Positions 20,601 through 32,600 of a DNA stretch of 64,000 bases are shown here, piece by piece. The DNA comes from Streptomyces sp. SN-593 (lineage in GTDB: Bacteria; Actinomycetota; Actinomycetes; Streptomycetales; Streptomycetaceae). The stretch covers positions 7,382,001-7,446,000 of the forward strand of contig NZ_AP018365.1 in assembly GCF_016756395.1 (NCBI RefSeq), in the 5' to 3' direction. Below the pieces are notes generated by a model. It was given only the letters and a program-made list of their open reading frames with translations. It did no database searches and was not told the origin of the DNA. The number at the start of each line of letters is the position of its first letter. The stretch's first letter is position 1. The position numbers were made by a program, and so were the translations under genes.

Positions 20601-23600
20601 CGAGGGCGACGGGTTGGTGTTGACGGGGCGCCTGTCGTTGGGGGTGATGCCGTGGCTGGCCGACCACACCGTCCACGGCACCGTCCTGCTCCCGGGTACG
20701 GCCTTCGTGGACCTCGCAGTCCACGCCGGGGACCTGGCCGGGTGCGGCATGCTGGAGGAGCTGACGCTCCAGGAACCCCTGGTCCTGCCCGCCTCGGGTG
20801 GTGTGCAGCTTCAGGTCCACGTCGGTGACAGCGACGACGACAGCGGCCGCCGAACGGTCACGGTCTCCTCCCGTGAAGGGGACGGCGAGTGGGTGCGACA
20901 CGCGGTCGGCGTGCTCACCCCGGTCGGCAGTGAGCCCGTCCCGGCCCCGCTGGACGCCTGGCCACCGGCCGACGCGGAGCCGGTTCCGGTCGACGGTGCC
21001 TACGAGAACTTCGCCGAGCGGGGCTACGGCTATGGTCCGGCGTTCCAGGGTCTGCGTCAGGTCTGGCGCGCCGGGGACACCGTCTACGCCGAGGTCGAGC
21101 TGCCGGAGGTCGTCGACTCCGATGTGGCCGGGTTCGGTCTGCATCCGGCTCTGCTTGATGCCGCTTTGCACGGTCTGCTGGCCGTCGGTAGCAGCCACAG
21201 TAGTGGCGGGGCGGGGTTGCCGTTCGCGTGGTCGGGGGTGCGGCTGTTGGCCGGTGGTGCCCGCCACTTGCGGGTTGTTCTGGCCCCGGCGCAGGGGGGT
21301 GTCTCGGTCACCGCGTTCGACGGTGTGGGTGCACCGGTTCTGCACGCGCGGTCGTTGGCGCTGCGTGAGGCATCGGCCGGGCAGCTCAGCGGCTCGGGGC
21401 GGCAGGTGCGGCAGTCGCTGTTCACCGTGGACTGGGTCCCGCTGACCGCGCAGGCTTCGGCCGCCCCGGTGCCGTGGGTGCGGCATGGCGAGTCGCTCGG
21501 CACTGCGTCCGTGGTGGTCGCGGCTGTTCCGACTGCCGAGCCGGGGGTGTCTGCGCCGCGGGCGGCTCAGGTGGCTGCGGCGACGGTGCTGGGTTGGGTG
21601 CAGCAGTGGCTGGCCGATCCCGCCACCGATGATGCGCGGCTGGTGGTCTGGACCCGGGGCGCGGCCTCCGGCCAGGACCTGGCCGCCGCGGCGGTGGTGG
21701 GCCTGGTGCGCTCGGCTCAGTCCGAGCATCCCGGCCGTCTCGTGCTGGTCGATGTCGACCCGTCAGCCGGTCTCGACCCGACCCACGACGGCGATGTGGA
21801 CACCGCCCTGGCCGTGGTCCTGGAAGCTGACGAGCCCGAGGTTCGTATCTCTTCGGCTGCTGACGGCGGGGGCGTGGTTGCCCTTGGTCGGCGCTTAACA
21901 CGCGCCAGTGAGCTGGCGTTGCCGGGTGGTGCGGGTTGGCGGGTGGAGGTGGCTCGGCCGGGTGACCTGGGCAGTGCCGTTGTCATCGACGCTCCCGAGG
22001 CGGGCGTGGCGCTGTCGGCGGGCCAGGTGCGGGTGGGCCTGCGCGCGGTGGGCGTGAACTTCCGCGACGTGGTGACCGGCCTCGGGATGGTCGCGGACAA
22101 CCGCGGCCTCGGCGGGGAAGGCGCCGGGATCATCCTGGAGATCGGTCCCGGGGTGGATGGTCTGGCCGTCGGTCAGTCGGTGATGGGGCTGGTGCCGGGT
22201 TGGGGGCCGGTCGGGGTCGTGGACAGCCGGTTGGTGGCTGCTGTCCCGCGGGGTTGGTCGTTCCAGCAGGCCGCGGCGGTGTCGGTCGGGTTCCTGACGG
22301 CGTTCTACGGGTTGCGGGATCTGGCCCAGGTCCGTCCCGGTCAGCGGGTCCTCATCCATGCCGGGACTGGTGGTGTCGGTACGGCGGCGGTGCAGCTTGC
22401 CCGGGCGTGGGGCCTGGAGGTCTTTGCGACGGCGAGTCCGGCCAAGCAGTCCGCGTTGCGGGCGATGGGGGTGGAGGAGAGCCATATCGCCTCGACCCGT
22501 GATCTGGCGTTCTGCGAGCGGTTCCTGGCTGTGACCGGTGGCGAGGGTATGGACGTGGTCGTCAATGCGCTGGCCGGGGAGTTCACGGACGCGTCGCTGC
22601 GGTTGCTGCCGCGCGGTGGTCGGTTCGTGGAGATGGGCAAGACCGATATCCGCGACCCCGAGCAGGTGGCCCAGACCTATCCGGGCGTGGTGTATCAGGC
22701 GTTCGACCTGATGGACGCGGGCGAGCCGCGGGTGGCGGAGATGCTGGCCGAGCTGGGCGCGATGTTCGAGGCGGGTGAGCTGGTTCCGCCTCCGGTGACG
22801 TGCTTCGAGCTGTCGCAGGCGGTGGCGGCGCTGCGCCATCTCCAGGCCGCCCGGCACGTGGGCAAGGTCGTGCTGAACCTTCCGGCCCAGTGGGACCCCG
22901 AGGGCACGGTGCTGGTGACCGGTGGGACCGGGACGCTGGGTGGGGAGTTGGCCCGGCACCTGGTGGACGTGCGTGGCATGCGGCATCTGCTGCTGTTGTC
23001 CCGGCGCGGCCCGGCGGCGCCGGGGGTGGCGCGCCTGGTCGCGGAACTCGCCGGATCGGGTGCGGAGGTGCGGGTGCAGGCCGGCGATGCCGCCGATCGC
23101 GACGCTCTCGCCTCGGTCCTGGCCAAGGTCGCGGTCGATCGTCCGTTGGCGGCGGTGGTGCATGCCGCCGGGGTGATCGACGACGCGACCGTGGAGTCGT
23201 TGACGCCCGAGCGGATGGCGCCGGTGCTGGCGGCGAAGGCCGATGCGGCGTGGAACCTGCACGAGTTGACGGAGGGCGCGGGCCTGGCGGGCTTCGTGCT
23301 GTACTCCTCGGCCGCGGCGGTCATGGGCAGCCCCGGGCAGGGCAGTTACGCCGCCGCGAACGCGTTCCTCGACGCACTTGCCACCCACCGCCGCACTCGC
23401 CACCTGACCGGTCAGTCGCTGGCGTGGGGCTTGTGGGGCCAGACCTCGGAGATGACCGGCCACCTCCACGGCACGGGTCTGTCCCGTCTGCGCCGTGGCG
23501 GCGTCCAGCCGTTGACGACGGAGCAGGGGCTGGCGCTGTTCGAGGCCGCTACCGCGTTGGGCGCGCCGCTGGCCGTCCCGGCCCGGCTGGAACTGACGGG

Positions 23601-26600
23601 TCTGTCCCGCGGCGGTCGCCCGGTGCCCGCGCTGCTGCGCGGGTTGGCCGTTGGCGCTGCGGCCCGCCCGACGGCGGCCGTTGCTGCGGATGCCGGCGGT
23701 CTGGCGGCGCGGTTGGCCGCGCTCGGCCCCGTCGAGCGTGAGCAGGAGGTTCTGGAGATCGTCCGGGCGGCTGCGGCGGTTGTGCTGGGCCATGCCCGGC
23801 CCGAGGACATTGATCCGCAGCGGGCGTTCCGGGACATGGGCATCGATTCCCTGACCGGGCTGGAGCTGCGCAACCGGCTCGCGAACGAGACCGGCCTCAC
23901 CCTCCCCGCCACCCTGGTCTTCGACCAGCCGACACCACTGGAGGTCGCCCGGTTCCTGGTGGGCGAGGTGTGCGAGGCCGACGGGGTCGTCGGGGGGACC
24001 GCTCTTCCGGTGGTCCGTGTCGGCACGGACGAGCCGGTGGCGATCGTCGGTATGGGGTGCCGGTTCCCGGGCGGGGTCGAGGACCCGGAGGGTTTCTGGC
24101 AGATGGTCGCTGCCGGGACCGATGCGATGTCGGGCTTCCCGGCGAACCGTGGGTGGGAGACGCCGGGCCTGTCCGATTCCGGTGACGAGGGCGCTGCCTA
24201 CACTCCGGTGGGTGGTTTCCTCGATGGTGCCGGTGAGTTCGATGCGGAGTTCTTCGGGATCAGTCCGCGTGAGGCGTTGGGGATGGATCCCCAGCAGCGG
24301 CTGCTGTTGGAGACGTGCTGGGAGGCGCTGGAGGACGCGGGCATCACCCCGGGTTCGCTGAAGGGCACTGATACCGGGGTTTATGCCGGCATCATCGCGT
24401 TGGGGTACCGGGTCGGTGAGCAGGACGGGGCTGGCGGCTTCGGGATGACCGGGACGACGGCGAGTGTCGCGTCGGGTCGGGTGGCGTATGCGCTCGGGCT
24501 TCAGGGGCCTGCCGTCTCGATCGACACGGCGTGCTCGTCGTCGCTGACGGCCATCCACCTCGCGGCGCAGGCGCTCCGCGCGGGTGAGTGCGGGATGGCG
24601 CTCGCGGGCGGCGTCACCGTCATGCCGACTCCTGGGACGTTCACGGAGTTCGCTCGGCAGCGAGGACTTGCTGCCGATGGCCGGTGCAAGCCGTTCGCGG
24701 AGGCGGCTGACGGGACCGGGTGGGGTGAGGGTGTCGGGGTCCTGGTGTTGGAGCGGCTGTCCGTGGCCCGTGAGCGTGGGCACCGGGTGTTGGCGGTGAT
24801 CTCCGGTAGTGCGGTGAACCAGGATGGCGCGTCCAATGGGTTGTCGGCGCCGAATGGTCCGTCGCAGCAGCGGGTGATTCGGGCGGCGTTGGCGAGTGCG
24901 GGGTTGCAGCCGGCTGATGTTGATGTGGTGGAGGCGCATGGTACGGGTACGGCCCTGGGTGACCCGATCGAGGCGCAGGCGCTGCTGGCGACGTACGGTC
25001 AGGGTCGGCCGGAGGGCCGGCCGTTGTTGTTGGGTTCGGTGAAGTCGAACATCGGTCACACGCAGGCGGCGGCTGGTGTGGCGGGTGTGATCAAGATGGT
25101 GCAGGCGATGCGGCACGGGATGCTGCCCGAGTCCCTGCATGTGGATGCTCCGTCGTCGCATGTGGATTGGTCGGCGGGGGCGGTGGAGTTGCTGACGGCG
25201 CCGCGGGAATGGCCGGCGGGGTCTGGTCCGCGGCGGGCTGGGGTGTCGGCGTTCGGGATCAGCGGCACCAATGTGCACCTGATCCTTGAGCAGCCCGCGC
25301 AGGATGCGGCTGTCCAGGTTGAGCCGGAGCAGGAGTCTGCCTTGGGGTCGGGGTCGGGGTCGGGGTCGGGGGGTTCGGTGGCGTGGGTGGTGTCGGCGCG
25401 GTCGGCTGGGGCGTTGGCTGCGCAGGCGGGTCGGTTGGCGGAGTTTGTGGGGGCTCGGCCGGAGGTGGGGGTTCGGGATGTGGCGTTGTCGTTGGCGGTG
25501 ACGCGGACGACGGGGTTTGCGCATCGTCTGGCGGTGGTGGGTGGGGGTCGTGAGGAGTTGTTGGCGGGTCTGGGGGCGGTTGCGGCGGGCCGGGAGGGGC
25601 CGGGTGTGGTGTCTGGTGTTGCTGGTGGTGGTCGGGTGGGGGTGGTGTTTTCGGGTCAGGGTTCGCAGCGGGTGGGGATGGGGTTGGGGTTGTGTGGGGT
25701 GTTTCCGGTGTTTGCTCGGGCGTTTGATGAGGTGTGTGAGTGTTTTGAGGGTTTGTTGCCGGGGTCGTTGCGTGAGGTGATTGGTGTGGGGGGTGGGGAG
25801 TTGGATCGGACGGTGTTTGCGCAGGCGGGGTTGTTTGCGGTGCAGGTGGGGTTGTTTCGGTTGTGGTCGTCGTGGGGTGTGGTGCCGGATTGTGTGGCGG
25901 GTCATTCGTTGGGTGAGGTGACGGCGGCTTATGTGGCGGGGGTGTGGGGTTTGGAGGATGCGTGTGCGGTGGTGGCGGCGCGGGGTCGTTTGATGGAGGG
26001 GTTGGGTGGGGGTGGGGCGATGGTGGTGTTGGATGCGTCGGGTGTGGAGGCGGAGGGGTTGGTGGCGGGGCGTGTGGGGGTGTCGGTGGCGGCGGTGAAT
26101 GGTCCTCGGCAGTCGGTGATTTCGGGTGTGGGGTCGGTGGTGGAGGAGTTGGCGGGGGTGTGGCGTGCGGGGGGTGGGCGTGTTAGGCGGTTGCGGGTGG
26201 GTCATGGGTTTCATTCGCCGTTGATGGATCCGATGTTGGGTGAGTTTCGGGGGGTGTTGGAGGGGGTGTCGTTTGGTGAGCCGGGGTTGGTGTTGGTGTC
26301 GGGGGTGGTGGGGGCGGATGTGCGGGATCCGGGGTATTGGGTGGGGCATGTGCGGGGGACGGTGCGTCATCACGATGTGGTGGAGGCGATGCGGGCGCGG
26401 GGGGTGGGTGTGTTTGCGGAGTTGGGTCCGGATGGTGCGTTGTCGGCGATGGATGAGTCGGGGGTGTCGTTGTGGGTGCCGGCGTTGCGTGGGGGTGGGG
26501 ATGAGGCGGAGTCGGTGGTGCGGGCGGTGGCGGGGTTGTATGCGGCGGGTGTGGACGTTGATTGGGCCGCGGTGGCCACCGCCGCCGGTGGGAGTGCGAG

Positions 26601-29600
26601 GACGGTTGCTCTGCCGACGTATCCGTTCCAGCGCCGGCACTACTGGCCGAAGGCTGCGGCCGGTCGTGGGGATGTTTCGTCGGTGGGGCAGGAGCGGGTG
26701 GGGCATCCGCTGCTGGGTGCGGCGGTGTGGCTGGCCGAGGGCGACGGGCTGGTGTTGACGGGGCGCCTGTCGTTGGGGGCGATGCCGTGGCTGGCCGACC
26801 ACACCGTCCACGGCACCGTCCTGCTCCCGGGCACCGCGTTCGTGGATCTCGCGGTCCATGCGGGGGATCTGGCGGGGTGCGGTGTGTTGGAGGAGTTGAC
26901 GCTCCGGGAACCCCTGGTTCTGCCGGGCTCGGGTGGTGTGCAGCTTCAGGTCCACGTCGGTGACAGCGAAGGCGACAGCGGTCGCCGAACCGTCACGGTG
27001 TCCTCCCGTGACGGCGGCGGCGACGGCGAGTGGGTCCGGCATGCCGTGGGCGTACTGGTCCCGGTCGGCAGTGAGCCCGTCCCGGCCCCGCTTGACGCCT
27101 GGCCACCGGCCGACGCGGAGCCGGTTCCGGTCGACGGCGCCTACGAGAACTTCGCCGAGCGTGGTTATGGCTACGGTCCGGCGTTCCAGGGTCTGCGTCA
27201 GGTCTGGCGCTCCGGGGACACCGTCTATGCCGAGGTCGAGCTGCCTGAGGTCGTCGACTCCGACGTGGCCGGGTTCGGTCTGCATCCGGCACTGCTCGAT
27301 GCCGCGCTGCACGGTCTCCTGGCCGCCAGTGAAGGTGGTCCTGGGACGGGGTTGCCGTTCGCGTGGTCGGGGGTGCGGCTGCTGGCGAGCGGCGCTCGCC
27401 ACTTGCGGGTGGTCCTGGCCCGTGAGTCGGGCGGCGTTTCGGTGACGGCGTTCGACGGTGTGGGTGCGCCGGTTCTGCGGGCGCGGTCGTTGGCGTTGCG
27501 TGAGGTCCCGGCTGGTCAGTTCAGCGGCTCGGGTCGGCAGGTGCGGCAGTCGCTGTTCACCGTGGACTGGGTCCCGCTGCCGGCATCTCAGGCCGTTGGC
27601 ACTGCGGTGCAATGGGTGCGGCACGGCGGGGCTGAGCTGGCGCCCGTTGTTGTTGCCACGGTTCCGGCCGCGGAATCCGGGGTGTCGGCTCCGCGAGCGG
27701 CCCAGTCGGCTGCCGCGACGGTGCTGGGTTGGGTGCAGCAGTGGCTGGCCGATCCCGCGACCGATGGTTCGCGGTTGGTGGTCTGGACCCAGGGTGCGGC
27801 TGCCGGTCAGGACCTGGCTGCCGCGGCGGTGACGGGTCTGCTCCGCTCGGCCCAGTCCGAGCATCCCGGCCGTCTCCTGCTGGTCGATGTCGACCCGTCG
27901 GCCGGCCTGGACTCTGACCGTGACGGTGATGTGGACACCGTCCTGGCCCTGGCCCTGGACGCCGACGAGCCCGAGGTCCGCATATCGCCGGCCAGTGATG
28001 GTGGGGGCGTCGCGGCGTTCGGCCGGCGGCTGGCCCGCGCCAGTGAGCTGGCGCTGCCGGGTGGTGCGGGTTGGCGAGTGGAGGTTGCTCGGCCGGGTGA
28101 CTTGGGCAGTGCCGCTGTCGTGGACGCTCCCGAGGCGGGCGTGGCGCTGTCGGCGGGCCAGGTGCGGGTGGGGCTGCGTGCGGTGGGGGTGAACTTCCGC
28201 GACGTGGTTGCCGGTCTGGGAATGGTTGCGGACAACCGTGGTCTCGGCGGGGAAGGCGCCGGCATCGTCCTGGAGATCGGTCCCGGGGTGACTGGCCTGA
28301 CGGTCGGTCAGTCGGTGATGGGGCTGGTTCCGGGTTGGGGGCCGGTCGGGGTCGTGGACAGCCGGTTGGTGGCTGCTGTCCCGCGGGGTTGGTCGTTCCA
28401 GCAGGCCGCGGCGGTGCCGGTCGGGTTCCTGACCGCGTTCTACGGGTTGCGGGATCTGGCCCAGGTCCGTCCCGGTCAGCGGGTCCTCATCCATGCCGGG
28501 ACCGGTGGTGTCGGCACGGCCGCGGTGCAACTGGCCCAGGCGTGGGGCCTGGAGGTCTTTGCGACGGCGAGTCCGGCCAAGCAGTCCGCTTTGCGGGCCA
28601 TGGGCGTGGACGAGAGCCATATCGCCTCGACCCGTGATCTCGCGTTCTGCGAGCGGTTCCTTGCCGTGACCGGTGGCGAGGGCATGGACGTGGTCGTCAA
28701 CGCGCTGGCCGGGGAGTTCACGGACGCCTCGCTGCGGTTGCTTCCGCGCGGTGGCCGGTTTGTCGAGATGGGCAAGACTGATATCCGCGACCCCGAGCAG
28801 GTCGCCGAGGCCCACCCCGGGGTCGTCTACCGGGCGTTCGACACGATGGACTCCGGTGCCCCGCGGGTCGCGGAGATGTTCGCCGAACTCGGTGCGATGT
28901 TCGACGCAGGTGAGCTGACTCCGCCTCCGGTGACGTGCTTCGAGCTGTCCCAGGCGGTGGCGGCACTGCGCCACCTCCAAGCTGCCCGCCATATCGGCAA
29001 GGTCGTCGTGAACGTCCCCGCCGAATGGGACCCCGAGGGCACGGTACTGGTCACGGGCGGGACCGGGACCCTGGGTGGGGAGTTGGCCCGGCACCTGGTC
29101 AAGGTCCGGGACATGCGGCATCTGCTGCTGTTGTCCCGGCGCGGTCCGGCGGCTCCGGGCGTGGCGCGCATGGCTGCCGAGTTGGCTGAGCTTGGTGCGG
29201 AGGTGCGGGTGCAGGCCGGCGACGCCGCCGACCGCGACGCCCTCGCCTCGATCCTGCACCGGGATACAGCACTCCGTCCGTTGACGGCGGTGGTGCACGC
29301 CGCCGGGGTGATCGACGACGCGACCGTGGAGTCGTTGACGCCCGAGCGGATGACGAAGGTCTTGGCGGCGAAGGCGGACGCGGCCTGGAACCTGCACGAA
29401 TTGACCGAGGGCGCGGGCCTGGCGGGCTTCGTCCTCTACTCCTCGGCCGCGGCGGTCATGGGCAGCCCCGGGCAAGGCAGTTACGCCGCCGCGAACGCGT
29501 TCCTCGACGCACTTGCCACCCACCGCCGCACTCGCCACCTGGCCGGTCAGTCGTTGGCGTGGGGGCTGTGGGCCCAGACCTCCGAGATCACCGGGCAGTT

Positions 29601-32600
29601 GGCCGGCGCCGACCTCTCCCGTCTGCGCCGTGGCGGCATCCAGCCGCTGTCGACCGAGCAGGGTTTGGCGCTCTTCGAGGCCGCTACCGCGCTGGGCGCG
29701 CCGCTGGCCGTCCCGGCCCGACTGGATCTGAGTGCCCTCTCCCGCCCGGGACGACCGCTGCTTCCGCTGCTGCGGAGTCTGGCAGTCGGCGCGTCCGCCC
29801 GCCCGACGGCGGCCGTTGCTGCGGATGCCGGTGGCCTGGCGGCGAGGTTGGTCGCGCTCGGCCCCGTCGAGCGTGAGCAGGAGGTTCTGCAGATCGTCCG
29901 GGCGGCTGCGGCGGTGGTTCTGGGCCATGCCCGGCCCGAGGACATTGATCCGCAGCGGGCGTTCCGGGACATGGGCATCGACTCGCTGACCGGGTTGGAG
30001 CTGCGCAACCGGTTGGCGAACGAGATCGGCCTCACCCTGCCCGCCACCCTCGTCTTCGACTACCCCGTCCCTCTGGAACTCGCCCGACACCTGGTGACAG
30101 AGGTGTGCGGGACGGCCGAGGCCGCCGGAACGCTGACCGTGCCGACAGTCCGCTTCGGGACGGACGAACCGGTGGCGATCGTCGGTATGGGGTGCCGGTT
30201 CCCGGGCGGGGTCGAGAATCCGGAGGGCTTCTGGCAGATGGTCGCTGCCGGGTCCGACGCGATGTCGGGCTTCCCGGCGAACCGCGGCTGGGACGTGGAC
30301 GGCCTGACCGTCCCGGATCCCGCCGACGAGGGCGCCGCCTTCGCCCCGGTGGGCGGGTTCCTCGATGGTGCGGGTGAGTTCGATGCGGAGTTCTTCGGGA
30401 TCAGTCCGCGTGAGGCGTTGGGGATGGATCCGCAGCAGCGACTGCTCTTGGAGACGTGCTGGGAGGCGCTGGAGGACGCCGGCATCACCCCGGCGTCACT
30501 CCGCGGCTCCGACACGGGTGTCTACGCCGGCATCATCGCCTCGGGATACCGGGCCGGTGAGCAGGACGGTGCTGGTGGTTTCGGCCTGACCGGGACGACG
30601 GCGAGTGTGGCGTCGGGTCGGGTGGCGTACTCGCTGGGGTTGCAGGGTCCTGCCGTCTCGATCGACACGGCGTGCTCGTCGTCGCTGACGGCCATTCACC
30701 TTGCGGCGCAGGCGCTCCGCGCGGGTGAGTGCGGGATGGCGCTCGCCGGTGGTGTGACGGTGATGGCCTCGCCCGGGACGTTCACGGAGTTCGCGCGGCA
30801 GCGGGGGTTGGCTGCTGACGGGAGGTGTAAGCCGTTCGCGGAGGCGGCTGACGGGACCGGGTGGGGTGAGGGTGTCGGGGTTCTGGTGTTGGAGCGGTTG
30901 TCGGATGCGCGGGAGCGTGGGCACCGGGTGTTGGCGGTGGTTTCCGGTAGTGCGGTGAACCAGGACGGGGCCAGCAATGGTTTGTCGGCGCCGAATGGTC
31001 CGTCGCAGCAGCGGGTGATCCGGGCGGCGTTGGCGAGTGCGGGGTTGCAGCCTGCTGATGTCGATGTGGTGGAGGCGCACGGTACCGGCACCGCCCTGGG
31101 CGACCCGATCGAGGCGCAGGCCCTGCTGGCGACCTACGGGCAGGACCGACCGGAGGGCCGGCCGCTTCTGCTGGGCTCGGTGAAGTCGAACATCGGTCAC
31201 ACGCAGGCGGCTGCGGGTGTGGCGGGTGTGATCAAGATGGTGCAGGCGATGCGGCACGGGACGCTGCCGCAGACGCTGCATGTGGATGCCCCGTCGTCGC
31301 ACGTGGATTGGTCGGCCGGAGCGGTGGAACTGCTCAGCACGGCGCGGGAGTGGCCGGTGGGGTCTGGTCCGCGGCGTGCGGGTGTGTCGGCGTTCGGGAT
31401 CAGCGGCACCAACGTCCACCTGATCCTTGAGCAGCCCGCGCAGGATGCGGCTGCCGTGGAGATTCCTGTCCTGGAGGGGTCGGGGTCCGGGGGTTCGGTG
31501 GTGTGGGTGGTGTCGGCGCGGTCGGGTGGGGCGTTGGCTGCGCAGGCGGGTCGGTTGGCGGAGTTCGTGGGGGCTCGTCCGGGGGTTTCGGTTCGGGATG
31601 TGGCGTTGTCGTTGGCGGTGTCGCGGACGACGACGTTCTCGCATCGTGTGGTGGTGGTCGGGGAGGAGCGTGACCAACTGCTGGCGGGTCTGGGGGCGGT
31701 CGCGGCGGGCCGGGAGGCGCCGGGTGTCGTGACCGGTGTGGTGTCCGGGGTTGCTGGTTCGGTGTCTCGGCCGGTGTTTGTGTTCGCGGGTCAGGGTGCG
31801 CAGTGGGTCGGGATGGGGTTGGAACTGTGGGATGGGGAGCCGGTGTTCGCGGCGGCGATGGAGCGGTGTGCTGCTGCGTTGGAGCCGTTCGTGGAGTGGC
31901 GGTTGCGTGATGTGCTCGCGGATGCGGGGTTGTTGGGGCGGGTGGATGTGGTGCAGCCGGCGTCGTGGGCGGTGGCGGTCAGTTTGGCGGAGTTGTGGCG
32001 TGCCTACGGTGTGGAGCCCGCCGCGGTGGTGGGTCACAGTCAGGGTGAGATCGCGGCGGCGTGTGTGGCGGGCGGCTTGTCCTTGGAGGATGGCGCGCGG
32101 GTGGTGGCGTTGCGTAGTCGGGCGTTGGCGGGTCTTGCTGGGACGGGTGGGATGGTGTCGGTGCCGGCGGGGCTGGATGAGGTGGGGGAGTGGATCTCCG
32201 TCTGGGGTGATGACCTGTCGGTCGCGGCGGTCAACGGCCCTCGGCAGGTGGTGGTGGCGGGTGCCGCGAGGGCGTGCACGGAGTTCGCGGAGGCGTATGC
32301 GGATCGGGGTGCGCGGCGGATCGCGGTGGACTACGCCTCCCACACCGCGCATGTCGAGGCCGTCGAGGAGCGTCTGGCGGAGGACCTGGCCGCGGTGGTT
32401 CCTGAAAGCAGCCCGGTGCCGTTCTTCTCCACGCTCGAAGCCCGCCTGCTGGATACGGCTGAGTTGGATGGTGGGTACTGGTTCCGGAATCTGCGTCGGA
32501 CGGTGCGGTTCGGTGAGGTCGTCGCGACGCTGGCGGCGGAGGGTCATCGGGTGTTCGTGGAGGTGAGTCCGCATCCGGTGTTGGGGTTGGCGGTCGCGCA

